A stretch of DNA of 64,000 nucleotides from Microbacterium sp. SY138 (GTDB lineage: Bacteria; Actinomycetota; Actinomycetes; Actinomycetales; Microbacteriaceae): NCBI RefSeq assembly GCF_039729145.1, contig NZ_CP155793.1, positions 3,100,001-3,164,000 of the forward strand, read 5' to 3'. The translations under genes were made by a program, and so were the position numbers. Below the pieces are notes generated by a model. It had not been told where the DNA came from, did not search any database, and saw only the letters and a list, made by a program, of their open reading frames with translations. Every line of letters begins with the position of its first letter. Position 1 is the stretch's first letter. Below, piece by piece: positions 1-9,163 of the stretch.

Positions 1-8
1 CGCGCAGC

Positions 9-39
9 GCGGGCCCGTCGATCAGACCGGCGGGCCCGC
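9..39 (-). terminator. Inverted repeat downstream of rpmJ
   Basis: Nine-base arms GCGGGCCCG and CGGGCCCGC enclose a 13-nt loop just after the rpmJ stop on the minus strand. There is no T-tract, so it may be an attenuator between rpmJ and the following gene outside the window rather than a full terminator. Confidence 0.4.
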
Positions 40-46
40 CAGGGAC

Positions 47-163
47 TCAGCCTTGGCGCTGCTTGTGACGCGGGTTGCTCTTGCAGATCACCATGACGCG
101 GCCGTGACGGCGGATCACCTTGCAGTGATCGCAGATGGGCTTGACGCTGGGGTTGACCTTCAT
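47..163 (-). CDS. rpmJ: 50S ribosomal protein L36
   Basis: This 38-residue protein binds 23S rRNA in the large subunit and is rich in Lys and Arg. It begins [17 protein letters not shown] and ends PRHKQRQG. The zinc-ribbon ligands Cys11, Cys14, Cys27 and His33 are all present, so this is the zinc-binding type. The length is typical for the family. It follows infA by 64 nt on the same strand, the usual infA-rpmJ order before rpsM-rpsK-rpoA. Confidence 0.95.
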   Translation of the reverse strand: MKVNPSVKPICDHCKVIRRHGRVMVICKSNPRHKQRQG

Positions 164-227
164 GATGTTTCCTGTTCGCTGTCTTCGTACCGCCCCAGGC
201 AGGGGCAGGCCGTTACTTCTCGACCGA

Positions 228-449
228 TCAGCGGTAGCGGTAGACGATACGGCCGCGGGTCAGGTCGTAGGGGCTGAGCTCCACGACCACACGGTCCTCG
301 GGGATGATACGGATGTAGTTCTGCCGCATCTTGCCGGAGATCGTTGCAAGGACCTTGTGTCCGTTGCTGAGCTCAACGCGGAACATCGCGTTGGGCAGAG
401 CCTCGGAGATCACGCCCTCGATCTCGATGACACCGTCTTTCTTAGCCAT
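228..449 (-). CDS. infA: Translation initiation factor IF-1
   Basis: IF-1 binds the 30S A site during initiation and assists IF-2 and IF-3. The 73-residue product starts [19 protein letters not shown] and ends RGRIVYRYR, a full-length single OB-fold (S1-like) domain. The reading frame is open further upstream, but the ATG at 449 gives the exact family length. The gene has its own likely promoter upstream, so it may be expressed partly independently of the secY-adk-map block. Confidence 0.96.
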   Translation of the reverse strand: MAKKDGVIEIEGVISEALPNAMFRVELSNGHKVLATISGKMRQNYIRIIPEDRVVVELSPYDLTRGRIVYRYR

Positions 450-554
450 AGCCTCGCTGACGCTTCTGCAGATCGGTCGATCTGCGGTGGGTGATTGGTT
501 TGTGGTGCTGCACCGCCGGACACGCCGAATCAAGGCACAAAGCACCAAAGATCT

Positions 555-583
555 ATGTTAGACGCTCCGGAGCCATCCGGCAA
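555..583 (-). promoter_or_regulatory. Putative sigma-70 promoter of infA
   Basis: On the minus strand TTGCCG (578-583) and TAACAT (555-560) are separated by 17 nt, about 105 nt upstream of the infA start. A small hairpin with arms GCAGATC/GATCTGC (468-485) lies in the leader. The placement between the DsbA-like gene and infA suits an internal promoter. Confidence 0.5.
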
Positions 584-613
584 CTTGACGGCCAGGGCCG
601 GGAAGCCGCCGGT

Positions 614-1282
614 TCAGCTGATCAGGTCGGTGAACTTCTTCAGGTCGGCCTGGTCCTGCAGGTTGAGGCGCGTGCCGTTGATGTCCACCGTCGGCGTGCC
701 GGCGATCTCGTGGGACTTCGCCTGCGCCGCACCGAACTTGCGGTACGTCTCGTCGGTGATGCACGAGACCGCGTCGTCCGCACCGACCTGTGTCGCGAAG
801 CCGGCCAGCTGGTCGTTCGTCAGACCGGTCGAGTTCTCCTCGGGCTGGTTCTCGAAGAGCGTCTTGGCGAAGTCGAGGTACAGGTCAGGGTTCGACTCGG
901 CGACGCAGAACGCGGCACCTGCCGACCGCGAGGAGTACTCGGTGCCCTGCGAGAAACGGTCGAGGATCGCGATCGGGTGGTACTCGAGCGTGATGCGGCC
1001 GTCGGCAGCCGCGGCTTCGAGCTGAGCACCGAACTGGTCCTCGAAGGTCTTGCAGACCGGGCACTGGAAGTCGACGAACACCGCGATGGTGTCTTCACCG
1101 TCGCCGAACGAGACCGCACCGGTCTCGGAGTTGAAGGTGTCGTTGGCCTTCGGCGCCGCGCCGGGCGAGGTCGCCTGGTTGTTGAGGAACACCACGAGTC
1201 CACCGATCGCCACCAGCACCACGACGACGGCGATGGAGACGCCGATCGCGAACCAGTTGGTGTTGCTCTTCGCCGCTGCCAT
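614..1282 (-). CDS. DsbA-family thioredoxin-fold protein, membrane-anchored
   Basis: A 222-residue thiol-disulfide oxidoreductase expected to act outside the membrane. Residues 1-10 are cytosolic, residues 11-33 form one hydrophobic anchor, and the thioredoxin fold follows. The catalytic motif CPVC is at residues 74-77 in the context VDFQCPVCKTF, and a cis-Pro loop (AGTPTVDING) is near the C-terminus. The ATG overlaps the map stop by 1 nt (TAATG), so it is translationally coupled to map. A second DsbA-like gene lies at 39125. Likely function is oxidative folding or thiol maintenance of exported proteins; the specific substrate is unknown. Confidence 0.85.
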   Translation of the reverse strand: MAAAKSNTNWFAIGVSIAVVVVLVAIGGLVVFLNNQATSPGAAPKANDTFNSETGAVSFGDGEDTIAVFVDFQCPVCKTFEDQFGAQLEAAAADGRITLEYHPIAILDRFSQGTEYSSRSAGAAFCVAESNPDLYLDFAKTLFENQPEENSTGLTNDQLAGFATQVGADDAVSCITDETYRKFGAAQAKSHEIAGTPTVDINGTRLNLQDQADLKKFTDLIS

Positions 1283-2133
1283 TACTTTCCGATCTCTCGA
1301 GGCTCGACCCCGAACGGGGCGAGTCCGGCTCTTCCACCATCGGGCGCAGTCAGCACCCAGATACCCCCATCATGCAGGGCGACGCTATGTTCCCAATGGG
1401 AGCCGTCTGTGCCGTCCACCGTGGTGACGGTCCAGTCGTCCTCCTCGATGAAGGTCGCCTCCCCACCGGCGGTGACCATCGGCTCGATCGCGAGCACGAG
1501 GCCGGGCTTCACGTCTTCACCGCGGTCGGGTGTGCGGTAGTTGAAGACGCTGGGGGCTTCGTGCATCTTGCGACCGATGCCGTGTCCGACGTATTCGCGC
1601 AGGATGCCGTATGGCTCGCCGGAGACCGCTGACGGTCCCTGAGCCTCGATGTAGTCCTGGATGGCCGCACCGATCTCGTCGATGGACGAGACCGAGGCCA
1701 TGGCGGCGATTCCCGCCCACATGGACCCCTCGGTCACGCGGGAGAGCTCCTCGCGACGGGCGACCACCTCGGGGCGCTCCGGGTCGGGCACGACCACGGT
1801 GATGGCGCTGTCGCCGTTCCACCCCTGGAACTGCGCACCGCAGTCGACCGACACGATGTCACCCGGCTGGAGCACCCGCTCCCCCGGGATCCCGTGCACG
1901 ACCTGCTCGTTCACCGAGATGCAGGTGGTGTGGTGATAGCCGCGCACCAGCTGGAAATTCGACTCGGCGCCGCGGGCGAGGATCGTGCGGTTCGCCACCG
2001 TGTCGAGCTCGAGCGTCGTCACACCGGCCTTGATCAGCGGGCGGACGGCATCCAGTGCCGCCGCCGTGATGAGGCCGGGCTCCACCATGGCTCGCAGCTG
2101 AGCCGGGGTCTTGTAGATCGACCGGCGGAACAT
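1282..2133 (-). CDS. map: Methionine aminopeptidase, type I
   Basis: Removes the N-terminal methionine from nascent proteins using two metal ions. The 283-residue protein begins MFRRSIYKTPAQLRAM. The pita-bread-fold signatures are visible: VVHGIPGE, VSVDCGAQF (metal Asp), GHGIGRKMHEAP (metal His) and LAIEPM (metal Glu). The open frame extends upstream, but the ATG at 2133 lies one base after the adk stop and gives the family length. It belongs to the secY-adk-map block typical of Gram-positives. Confidence 0.95.
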   Translation of the reverse strand: MFRRSIYKTPAQLRAMVEPGLITAAALDAVRPLIKAGVTTLELDTVANRTILARGAESNFQLVRGYHHTTCISVNEQVVHGIPGERVLQPGDIVSVDCGAQFQGWNGDSAITVVVPDPERPEVVARREELSRVTEGSMWAGIAAMASVSSIDEIGAAIQDYIEAQGPSAVSGEPYGILREYVGHGIGRKMHEAPSVFNYRTPDRGEDVKPGLVLAIEPMVTAGGEATFIEEDDWTVTTVDGTDGSHWEHSVALHDGGIWVLTAPDGGRAGLAPFGVEPREIGK

Positions 2134-2134
2134 C

Positions 2135-2740
2135 TCAGGAGGCGGAGGCCGCGAGACGCAGACCGCGCGCGGCCAGGGCCTCGGCGATGCGCTCGGTGAT
2201 CTCGTCGAGGGAGCCGACGCCGTCGATACGGTCGACGATGCCCTTGGCCCCGTAGACCTCGAGGATCGGGGCGGTCTCGCGCTCGTAGATGTCGAGGCGG
2301 TGGCCGATGGCCTCCGGGGTGTCGTCGGAGCGTCCCTGCTCGGTCGCACGGAGCGTCAGACGCTCCAGACTCTCCTCGCGCGGCACGTCGAGGAGGATGA
2401 CGGCGTCGAGCGCCTGTCCCCGTTCGGCGAGGAACGACTCGAGGTGGGCGACCTGCGCGGTGTTGCGCGGGTAGCCGTCGAGCAGGAAGCCGTGAGCGGC
2501 ATCCTCCTGTGACAGGCGGTCGCGCACGATCTCGCTCGTCAGCTCGTCCGGAACGAGGTCGCCCTTGTCGAGGATCGCGGTGACCTGCTGCCCGAGGGGC
2601 GTCCCCTCCTTGATGTTCGCCCGGAAGATGTCGCCGGTCGAGACGACCGGGATGCCGTAGGACTCGGCGATGCGCACGCCCTGCGTGCCCTTGCCGGAGC
2701 CCTGCGGGCCGACGATGAGAAGACGTGCGGATGCTGTCAT
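2135..2740 (-). CDS. adk: Adenylate kinase
   Basis: Catalyses ATP + AMP to 2 ADP in the cytosol. The 201-residue protein has the P-loop GPQGSGKGTQG near residues 11-21, the AMP-binding STGDIFRANI and the DGYPRN motif. The LID is the short form without zinc-binding cysteines, as usual in actinobacteria. Its ATG overlaps the secY stop by 4 nt (ATGA), indicating translational coupling. Confidence 0.96.
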   Translation of the reverse strand: MTASARLLIVGPQGSGKGTQGVRIAESYGIPVVSTGDIFRANIKEGTPLGQQVTAILDKGDLVPDELTSEIVRDRLSQEDAAHGFLLDGYPRNTAQVAHLESFLAERGQALDAVILLDVPREESLERLTLRATEQGRSDDTPEAIGHRLDIYERETAPILEVYGAKGIVDRIDGVGSLDEITERIAEALAARGLRLAASAS

Positions 2741-4059
2741 CGGAGGAGCCCTTCATAGTGTCGCTGCTGCAGCTGCGCGTCGATCTGCTTGACCGTCTCG
2801 AGACCCACACCGACGATGATGAGGATCGAGGCGCCGCCGAACGGGAAGTTCTGGTTGGCGCCGACGGTGGCCAGAGCGATGAGCGGGATGAGCGCGATCA
2901 GACCGAGGTACAGGGAGCCGGGGAGCGTGATGCGGGTGAGCACGTAGTCGAGGTACTCGGCCGTCGGGCGGCCCGCGCGGATGCCGGGGATGAAACCGCC
3001 GTACTTCTTCATGTTGTCCGCGACCTCGACCGGGTTGAACGTGATCGCCACGTAGAAGTACGTGAACCCGATGATCAGCAGGAAGTACGCGGCCATGTAG
3101 ACCGGGCTGTTGCCCGACGTGAAGTTCGTCGTGATCCAGGTCACCCAGGCGGCCGGAGTCGATCCGTCCTGCGGGGTGTTGAACTGCGCGATGAGTGCCG
3201 GGATGTACAGCAGCGACGAGGCGAAGATCACGGGGATCACGCCCGCCATGTTCACCTTGATCGGGATGTAGGTGTTCGTGCCACCGTAGGTGCGTCGACC
3301 CACCATGCGCTTGGCGTACTGCACCGGGATGCGTCGCTGGGATTGCTCGACGAACACGACGAGCCCCATCACGATGATTCCGACCAGCAGCACCAGCAGG
3401 AAGACCTCGAAGCCCTTGGTCTGCCAGATGAGGCTCATGGCACCGGGGAACGTGGCGGCGATCGAGGTGAAGATGAGCAGCGACATGCCGTTGCCGATGC
3501 CGCGCTCGGTGACGAGCTCGGCGAACCACATGATCAGGCCGGTACCGGCCGTCATCGCCATGATGATGAGCAGCTGCGCCCACCACACATCGTTCGTCAG
3601 AAGCTGCTGGCAGGCCGCGAGATCGGTCGTGCCGAAGAGCTGGCCGCTACGGGCCACCGTGACGAGAGTCGTCGACTGGAGCAGCGCGAGGGCGATCGTG
3701 AGGTAACGCGTGTACTGGGTCAGACGGGCCTGGCCGGCCTGTCCTTCCTTGTGCAGCGCCTCGAAGTGCGGGATGACCACGCGCAGGAGCTGCGTGATGA
3801 TCGTCGCGGTGATGTACGGCATGACGCCGAGCGCGAAGATCGACAGCTGCAGCAGCGCGCCGCCGGAGAAGAGGTTGACCAGTCCGAGCAGCCCATCGGT
3901 GCCCGCGTTGGCGGCAAGACACTCTTCGACGTTCGGGAAGTTCACGAACGGCGCCGGGACGTTGGAGCCGAGCCGGTAGATCGCGACGATGGCGAGTGTG
4001 AAACCGATCTTCCGACGCAGGTCGGGGGTGCGGAAGATCCGCGCGATGGCGCTAAACAA
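2737..4059 (-). CDS. secY: Protein translocase subunit SecY
   Basis: Central pore of the Sec translocon in the plasma membrane. The 440-residue protein has ten predicted membrane helices and typical SecY motifs such as GIGNGMSLLIF and VNMAGVIPVIFA. The start is chosen as TTG at 4059 because AGGAGG (4067-4072) sits 7 nt upstream and the protein then begins with the conserved FSAIARIFRTPDLRRKI. The frame is open to 4146, but no ribosome binding site supports a longer form. A terminator-like hairpin separates it from rplO, so secY-adk-map may have a separate promoter. Confidence 0.95.
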   Translation of the reverse strand: MFSAIARIFRTPDLRRKIGFTLAIVAIYRLGSNVPAPFVNFPNVEECLAANAGTDGLLGLVNLFSGGALLQLSIFALGVMPYITATIITQLLRVVIPHFEALHKEGQAGQARLTQYTRYLTIALALLQSTTLVTVARSGQLFGTTDLAACQQLLTNDVWWAQLLIIMAMTAGTGLIMWFAELVTERGIGNGMSLLIFTSIAATFPGAMSLIWQTKGFEVFLLVLLVGIIVMGLVVFVEQSQRRIPVQYAKRMVGRRTYGGTNTYIPIKVNMAGVIPVIFASSLLYIPALIAQFNTPQDGSTPAAWVTWITTNFTSGNSPVYMAAYFLLIIGFTYFYVAITFNPVEVADNMKKYGGFIPGIRAGRPTAEYLDYVLTRITLPGSLYLGLIALIPLIALATVGANQNFPFGGASILIIVGVGLETVKQIDAQLQQRHYEGLLR

Positions 4060-4201
4060 GGACGTTCCTCCTGAAAAGGTTGCCGATTCCCGAAGGACGG
4101 CTGAAAGACCAGGGTAACGCAAACCGGGCTTCCCGGAATTCGCCACCGATACCAGGCCCGCCGGATGCGGCCCCAGAGCGAGGTCTCGGAGTGTGAAACC
4201 A

Positions 4202-4234
4202 CAAGAGGGGCCGGAGAATCTCCGACCCCTCTTG
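4202..4234 (-). terminator. Terminator hairpin after rplO
   Basis: Arms CAAGAGGGG and CCCCTCTTG, with an inner CGGAGA/TCTCCG pair, form a strong stem directly after the rplO stop on the minus strand. This probably divides the spc operon into a ribosomal part and a secY part. Confidence 0.7.
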
Positions 4235-4242
4235 CTAAGCGG

Positions 4243-4878
4243 TTACTTGACGGATCCGCCAGCCGCGACGATCTTCTGCTCGGCAGAACCCGAGACCTTG
4301 TCGACCGAAACGGTGAGCTTCACGGCGATGTCGCCGTTTCCGAGAACCTTGACCTTCTCGTTCTTGCGAACGGCACCCTTGGCGACCAGGTCGCCGATGG
4401 TGACATCGCCACCCTTCGGGTACAGCTCCGCGAGCTTCTCCAGGTTCACGACCTGGTACTCCACGCGGAACGGGTTCTTGAACCCGCGCAGCTTCGGGGT
4501 GCGCATGTGGAGCGGCATCTGCCCACCCTCGAAGCCGACGCGAACGGTGTTGCGCGCCTTGGTGCCCTTGGTTCCACGACCAGCGGTCTTACCCTTGGAG
4601 CCCTCACCACGGCCGACGCGAGTCTTGGCGGTGTTGGATCCGGGGACGGGACGCAGGTGGTGCACCTTCAGCACGCCGGGGCGGGACGCCGGAGCATCCT
4701 TCTTCGGCGCGGCCTTCTTGGCGGCCGGCTTCTTGGCAGCGCCCTCAGCCTTGGCGTCAGCGGCAGCGGTCTTGGCCGGAGCCTTCTTCGCGGCCGGCTT
4801 CTTCTCGGCGGCAGCCTTGGGAGCTGCAGCCTTCTTCGTGGCCTTCTCAGCCTCGACGGCCTCGTTCTTCTCAGCCAT
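4243..4878 (-). CDS. rplO: 50S ribosomal protein L15 with Lys/Ala-rich N-terminal extension
   Basis: L15 is a late-assembly large-subunit protein. The 211-residue product has a normal L15 core from about residue 68 ([20 protein letters not shown]) to the end. The core is preceded by about 65 residues rich in Lys, Ala and Glu with repeats such as KKAAAPKAA and [11 protein letters not shown]. The usual family length is near 145-150. The ATG at 4878 overlaps the rpmD stop by 1 nt, which supports the long start over an internal one. Confidence 0.93.
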   Translation of the reverse strand: MAEKNEAVEAEKATKKAAAPKAAAEKKPAAKKAPAKTAAADAKAEGAAKKPAAKKAAPKKDAPASRPGVLKVHHLRPVPGSNTAKTRVGRGEGSKGKTAGRGTKGTKARNTVRVGFEGGQMPLHMRTPKLRGFKNPFRVEYQVVNLEKLAELYPKGGDVTIGDLVAKGAVRKNEKVKVLGNGDIAVKLTVSVDKVSGSAEQKIVAAGGSVK

Positions 4879-5063
4879 TAGTCGATCTCCTCAACCTTGA
4901 CGAGGTGGGCGACGGTCTTGACGTAACCGCGCGTCTGCGCGTCGTCGGGGCGGACGGTGGTGTCACCGATCCGCTTCAGACCGAGGCTGCGCAGCGTGTC
5001 ACGCTGGTTCTGCTTCTCGCTCACCTTGGACTTGATCTGCGTGACCTTCAGTCGCGCGGCCAT
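4878..5063 (-). CDS. rpmD: 50S ribosomal protein L30
   Basis: A 61-residue large-subunit protein beginning [20 protein letters not shown], with the typical [12 protein letters not shown] segment. The ATG at 5063 shares one base with the rpsE stop (TGATG). The frame is open further upstream, but that region is rpsE coding. Confidence 0.95.
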   Translation of the reverse strand: MAARLKVTQIKSKVSEKQNQRDTLRSLGLKRIGDTTVRPDDAQTRGYVKTVAHLVKVEEID

Positions 5064-5764
5064 CAGGCACCTACCTTCTGTGCGGCGATGGCCTCGGCCT
5101 CGGCGCGCACGAGGCGCGCAGGGGCGACCTGGTCGAACTCGAGGCCACGACGCGCGGCGACCGCACGAGGCTCCTCGAGCTGCTTCAGGGCGGTGACCGT
5201 CGCGTGCACGATGTTGATCGTGTTCGACGAGCCGAGCGACTTCGACAGCACGTCGTGGATACCGGCGCACTCGAGCACGGCGCGGACCGGACCACCGGCG
5301 ATGACACCGGTACCGGCAGCGGCCGGACGGAGCAGGACCACACCAGCGGCCGCCTCACCCTGCACGGGGTGCGGGATGGTGCTGCCGACGCGCGGAACGC
5401 GGAAGAAGTTGCGCTTGGCCTCTTCGACACCCTTCGAGATCGCCAGAGGGACCTCGCGGGCCTTGCCGTAGCCGACGCCGACCAGACCGTTGCCGTCACC
5501 GACGACCACGAGGGCGGTGAAGCTGAAGCGACGACCACCCTTCACGACCTTCGAGACGCGGTTGATGGTGACGACGCGCTCCAGGAACTGGTTGTCGCCA
5601 CGGTCACGAGAGTTGCGGTCACGGCCGCCACCCTGGTTGCGGTCACGACCGCCGCGGCGGCCATCACGCGAATCGCGAGCCGGCTCAGCCTGCGTGGTGC
5701 CGGCAGCCGTCTCGGAAGTGGCAGCAGCCGCTTCGGTCACTTCGTTCTCCTTGTTGTCACTCAC
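5063..5764 (-). CDS. rpsE: 30S ribosomal protein S5
   Basis: S5 contributes to decoding fidelity and lines the mRNA entry channel. The 233-residue protein has an acidic then Arg/Gly/Asp-rich N-terminal extension of about 58 residues ([16 protein letters not shown]). The double-stranded RNA-binding S5 domain follows from [20 protein letters not shown]. The start is GTG, overlapping the rplR stop by 4 nt (GTGA). Usual bacterial S5 is about 165-200 residues. Confidence 0.95.
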   Translation of the reverse strand: MSDNKENEVTEAAAATSETAAGTTQAEPARDSRDGRRGGRDRNQGGGRDRNSRDRGDNQFLERVVTINRVSKVVKGGRRFSFTALVVVGDGNGLVGVGYGKAREVPLAISKGVEEAKRNFFRVPRVGSTIPHPVQGEAAAGVVLLRPAAAGTGVIAGGPVRAVLECAGIHDVLSKSLGSSNTINIVHATVTALKQLEEPRAVAARRGLEFDQVAPARLVRAEAEAIAAQKVGA

Positions 5765-6120
5765 AGTGCCAGACCCCCCTCGCGGGCGCCGTCGGCGATG
5801 GCGGCGACACGACCGGCGTAGCGGTTGCCGCCACGGTCGAACACTGCCTCGGAAACGCCGGCAGCCTTCGCACGCTCGGCGAGGAGCTCGCCGACCTTGC
5901 GGGCCTTGGCGGTCTTGTCACCCTCGAGCGAGCGCAGGTCGGTCTCGAGCGTCGAAGCCGACGCCACGGTGTGACCCTTGCTGTCGTCGACCAGCTGCAC
6001 GAAGACGTGGCGGGCCGAGCGGTTGACGACGAGACGCGGACGCGCCTCGGTGCCGACGACCTTCTTGCGAAGGCGGGCGTGACGACGCGCGCGGGCGTCA
6101 GACTTTGACTTGAGAGCCAT
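5761..6120 (-). CDS. rplR: 50S ribosomal protein L18
   Basis: Binds 5S rRNA and links it to 23S rRNA. The 119-residue protein has the expected [20 protein letters not shown] and [16 protein letters not shown] segments. It lies between rplF and rpsE and overlaps rpsE by 4 nt. Confidence 0.95.
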   Translation of the reverse strand: MALKSKSDARARRHARLRKKVVGTEARPRLVVNRSARHVFVQLVDDSKGHTVASASTLETDLRSLEGDKTAKARKVGELLAERAKAAGVSEAVFDRGGNRYAGRVAAIADGAREGGLAL

Positions 6121-6122
6121 GG

Positions 6123-6659
6123 TTACTTACCACTCTTTCCGGCCTTGCGACGCACGTTCTCGCCGGCGTAGCGCACACCCTTGCCCTTGTACGGCTCGGG
6201 CTTGCGGATCTTGCGGATGTTGGCAGCTGCCTCGCCGACAGCCTGCTTGTCGATCCCGCTGACGGTGAGCTTGGTGGTGCCCTCGACCGTGAGCGTGATG
6301 CCGGCGGGCGGGTCGATCAGGACCGGGTGCGAGAAGCCGAGGGCGAACTCGACCGAGCTGCCCTTCTGCTGCACGCGGTAACCGGTGCCGACGACCTCGA
6401 GACCCTTGGTGTAGCCCTGGGTCACGCCGATGATGTTGTTGTTGATGAGCGTGCGGGTCAGGCCGTGAAGCGACCGCGACTCGCGCTCGTCGTCGGGACG
6501 GGAGACCAGAACCTGGTTCTCCTCGACCGCGACCTCGATGGGGCTGGCCACTGTGAGGGTGAGTTCACCCTTGGGGCCCTTCACCGCGACCTCGCGGCCG
6601 TCGACCGAAACGGTCACGCCCGCGGGAACGTCGATGGGAAGTCGTCCAATACGCGACAT
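6123..6659 (-). CDS. rplF: 50S ribosomal protein L6
   Basis: Large-subunit protein at the GTPase-associated region, 178 residues. It starts [15 protein letters not shown] and has the C-terminal motif [16 protein letters not shown] typical of L6. It sits 2 nt upstream of rplR and 6 nt downstream of rpsH on the minus strand. Confidence 0.96.
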   Translation of the reverse strand: MSRIGRLPIDVPAGVTVSVDGREVAVKGPKGELTLTVASPIEVAVEENQVLVSRPDDERESRSLHGLTRTLINNNIIGVTQGYTKGLEVVGTGYRVQQKGSSVEFALGFSHPVLIDPPAGITLTVEGTTKLTVSGIDKQAVGEAAANIRKIRKPEPYKGKGVRYAGENVRRKAGKSGK

Positions 6660-6665
6660 TTCGAA

Positions 6666-7064
6666 TTACCACACGTAGGCGAGAACTTCTCCGCCCACGC
6701 CCTTCTGCTCTGCCTGACGGTCGGTGAGAAGACCGGAGGAGGTGGACAGGATCGCCACGCCAAGGCCGCCGAGGACCGTGGGAAGCTCGGTCGACTTCGC
6801 GTAGACGCGGAGACCGGGCTTCGAGACGCGCTTGATGCCAGCGATGGAGCGCTCACGGTTGGGACCGTACTTCAGCGTCAGCGTGAGGTTCTGTCCGACG
6901 CGGGCGTCAGAGGTCTCCCAGCCGGCGATGTAGCCCTCCTGCTGGAGGATCTGAGCGATGTGCGTCTTGAGCTTGCTCGACGGCAGGGTCACGGAATCGT
7001 GGTGCGCCGAGTTCGCGTTGCGCAGACGGGTCAGCAGATCTGCGACCGGGTCTGTCATTGTCAT
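6666..7064 (-). CDS. rpsH: 30S ribosomal protein S8
   Basis: Primary 16S rRNA-binding protein and, in enterics, the translational repressor of the spc operon. It is 132 residues, with the C-terminal [20 protein letters not shown] typical of S8. Two in-frame ATGs lie 6 nt apart ([11 protein letters not shown]). The first is taken because GGAAA precedes it by about 6 nt. Upstream is the only sizeable gap in the spc block, holding a palindrome and no rpsN. Confidence 0.95.
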   Translation of the reverse strand: MTMTDPVADLLTRLRNANSAHHDSVTLPSSKLKTHIAQILQQEGYIAGWETSDARVGQNLTLTLKYGPNRERSIAGIKRVSKPGLRVYAKSTELPTVLGGLGVAILSTSSGLLTDRQAEQKGVGGEVLAYVW

Positions 7065-7153
7065 TGTTGATTTCCTTTGTTCATGAGGTTCCGGCTGCCG
7101 TTACACGACAGACGGCCTGCGATGACACGCAATTTTCAATTGTACGTGCACAT

Positions 7154-7190
7154 CGACGGGCTCAGTGACACGAGACCACTGAGCCCGTCG
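7154..7190. repeat. Perfect 14-bp inverted repeat between rplE and rpsH
   Basis: Arms CGACGGGCTCAGTG and CACTGAGCCCGTCG enclose a 9-nt loop. The half ACTGAGCCCGTCGAGG resembles widespread bacterial palindromic elements of the CTGAGC..GTCGAAGG type. It lies at the place where many actinobacteria carry rpsN. It could attenuate or stabilise mRNA ends. Confidence 0.6.
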
Positions 7191-7196
7191 AGGGTG

Positions 7197-7787
7197 TTAC
7201 GCCTGTGCGTCTTCCGAGCGGAACGGGAATCCGAGGTGACGGAGCAGTGCCCGGCCCTCTTCATCCGTCTTCGCGGTGGTGACGACGGTGATGTCGAAAC
7301 CGCGAACCCGGTCGATCTTGTCCTGATCGATCTCGTGGAACACGCTCTGCTCCTGGAGACCGAAGGTGTAGTTGCCGTTGCCGTCGAACTGCTTGCCCGA
7401 GAGACCGCGGAAGTCGCGGATACGGGGCAGTGCGAGCGAGACGAGGCGATCCACGAACTCCCACGCGCGGTCACCGCGGAGGGTGACGTGCGCGCCGATG
7501 GCCTGACCCTCGCGCAGCTTGAACTGCGCGATGGACTTGCGAGCCTTCGTGACGATCGGCTTCTGGCCGGTGATCTTGGTGAGATCGTCGACCGCTCCAT
7601 CGATCACCTTGCTGTCGCGAGCTGCCTCGCCGACACCGGTGTTCACGACGACCTTGACCAGTCCGGGGATCTGCATGACGTTCGCGTAACCGAACTCGTC
7701 CTGCATCGCCTTCTTGATCTCGGTGTTGTACTTCTGCTTCAGGCGCGGCTGGATCTTGCCAGCCGGCGCGGCAGTGTCGGTGCTCAT
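7197..7787 (-). CDS. rplE: 50S ribosomal protein L5
   Basis: Binds 5S rRNA and contacts the P-site tRNA. The 196-residue product carries the L5 segments [19 protein letters not shown] and [19 protein letters not shown]. The ATG overlaps the rplX stop by 1 nt. Confidence 0.96.
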   Translation of the reverse strand: MSTDTAAPAGKIQPRLKQKYNTEIKKAMQDEFGYANVMQIPGLVKVVVNTGVGEAARDSKVIDGAVDDLTKITGQKPIVTKARKSIAQFKLREGQAIGAHVTLRGDRAWEFVDRLVSLALPRIRDFRGLSGKQFDGNGNYTFGLQEQSVFHEIDQDKIDRVRGFDITVVTTAKTDEEGRALLRHLGFPFRSEDAQA

Positions 7788-8146
7788 CAGAGGTCCTTAC
7801 CGCTCTTCTTCGCGTAGCGCACGCGGACGGTGCGCTTGACGCCGTCCTTGGTCTGCTCCTCGACCCGGTGGCCGACCTTGGTCGGCTTCTTGGTCGAGGG
7901 GTCGACGAGTGCGACGTTCGAGATGTGGATGGAGGCTTCGACGGTCTCGATGCCTCCGGTCTTGGTGCCACGCTGCGTCTGGCCGACGCGGGTGTGCTTG
8001 GTGACGTAGTTCACGCCTTCGACGATGACGCGGTTCTTGTCGGAAAGGACGTCGAGGACCTTGCCCTGCTTGCCGCGGTCGCCGCCACGCTCCTGCGTGG
8101 CACCGGTGATGACCTGAACCAGGTCACCCTTCTTGATCTTCGCCAT
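7787..8146 (-). CDS. rplX: 50S ribosomal protein L24
   Basis: An assembly initiator of the large subunit with an N-terminal KOW motif ([20 protein letters not shown]). It is 119 residues, in the usual range for actinobacteria. It is followed with a 1-nt overlap by rplE. Confidence 0.95.
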   Translation of the reverse strand: MAKIKKGDLVQVITGATQERGGDRGKQGKVLDVLSDKNRVIVEGVNYVTKHTRVGQTQRGTKTGGIETVEASIHISNVALVDPSTKKPTKVGHRVEEQTKDGVKRTVRVRYAKKSGKDL

Positions 8147-8148
8147 GA

Positions 8149-8517
8149 TTAGATGACCTCCGGCGCCAGCGAGACGATCTTCATGAACTTCTTGTCGCGA
8201 AGCTCACGACCGACCGGCCCGAAGATACGGGTGCCGCGGGGCTCCCCGTCGTTCTTCAGGATCACTGCGGCGTTCTCGTCGAACTTGATGTAGGAGCCGT
8301 CCGGGCGACGGACCTCCTTCTTGGTGCGGACGATGACCGCCTTGACGACATCGCCCTTCTTGACGTTGCCACCGGGGATCGCGTCCTTGACGGTCGCGAC
8401 GATGGTGTCGCCGAGTCCCGCGTAACGGCGCTTCGAGCCACCGAGAACGCGGATGGTGAGCAGCTCCTTGGCGCCGGTGTTGTCGGCGACCTTGAGTCGG
8501 GATTCCTGCTGGATCAC
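8149..8517 (-). CDS. rplN: 50S ribosomal protein L14
   Basis: A highly conserved 122-residue large-subunit protein at the intersubunit bridge. It begins [18 protein letters not shown] and ends [12 protein letters not shown]. The start is GTG, giving a GTGA overlap with the rpsQ stop. Confidence 0.96.
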   Translation of the reverse strand: MIQQESRLKVADNTGAKELLTIRVLGGSKRRYAGLGDTIVATVKDAIPGGNVKKGDVVKAVIVRTKKEVRRPDGSYIKFDENAAVILKNDGEPRGTRIFGPVGRELRDKKFMKIVSLAPEVI

Positions 8518-8846
8518 TTGGCCTTCTCCAGAATCTCCACCAGGCGCCAGCGCTTCGTGGCGCTCAGCGGGCGGGTCTCGTTGATCAGGACCAGGTCGCC
8601 GATGCCGGCGGAGTTCGCCTCATCGTGCGCCTTGACCTTCGAGGTGCGGCGGATGACCTTGCCGTAAAGCGGGTGCTTCACGCGGTCCTCGACCTCGACC
8701 ACGATGGTCTTGTCCATCTTGTCGCTGACGACGTAGCCGCGACGCGCCTTGCGGTAACCGCGGGCAGCGGAGTCGCGGACGTCGTGCTCGGACGACTCGT
8801 GTCCTGCGGCCTGCGTCTCCACAGTCGCTTCCTTCTTGGTGGCCAT
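8514..8846 (-). CDS. rpsQ: 30S ribosomal protein S17 with N-terminal extension
   Basis: Primary 16S rRNA-binding OB-fold protein. The core ([19 protein letters not shown] onward) is normal. About 30 acidic, low-complexity residues precede it, giving 110 residues against the usual 80-90. The ATG at 8846 overlaps the rpmC stop by 1 nt. A GTG three bases upstream also fits the frame but would overlap further. Confidence 0.94.
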   Translation of the reverse strand: MATKKEATVETQAAGHESSEHDVRDSAARGYRKARRGYVVSDKMDKTIVVEVEDRVKHPLYGKVIRRTSKVKAHDEANSAGIGDLVLINETRPLSATKRWRLVEILEKAK

Positions 8847-9163
8847 CACTCAGCCTCTTCCTTCACGGCGTCGTCGGCGGAGTCCGCCTTCTTCGCCTTC
8901 GACTTGGTCGCCTTCTTGGCCGGAGCCTCGACCGGAGCGGGCGTCGCACGGATGCCCAGCTCGCGTTCGCGGATCACGGTGTAGAGGCGCGCGATGTCGC
9001 GCTTGACGGCGCGGATGCGGCCGTGGCTCTCCAGCTGGCCGGTGGCCGACTGGAAACGGAGGTTGAACAGCTCCTCCTTGGCCTTGCGCAGCTCCTCGAC
9101 GAGGCGCTGGTCTTCGAATGTGTCGAGCTCTGCCGGGGCGAGCTCCTTGGTGCCGATCGCCAT
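8846..9163 (-). CDS. rpmC: 50S ribosomal protein L29 with Lys/Ala C-terminal tail
   Basis: L29 lies at the peptide exit tunnel, where trigger factor and the signal recognition particle dock. The core is residues 10-75, with [12 protein letters not shown] and the [14 protein letters not shown] helix. A 30-residue Ala/Lys/Asp tail ([17 protein letters not shown]) follows, giving 105 residues compared with the usual 60-80. The ATG overlaps the rplP stop by 1 nt. Confidence 0.94.
   Translation of the reverse strand: MAIGTKELAPAELDTFEDQRLVEELRKAKEELFNLRFQSATGQLESHGRIRAVKRDIARLYTVIRERELGIRATPAPVEAPAKKATKSKAKKADSADDAVKEEAE

Noticed and set aside
4060..4201. Dedicated secY promoter
   Set aside because: No pair of good -35 and -10 boxes with proper spacing was found, although the upstream terminator suggests one should exist.
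7065..7196. Possible rpsN (S14) between rplE and rpsH
   Set aside because: No frame encodes the zinc-ribbon S14; only the palindrome is present. rpsN is probably elsewhere in the genome.
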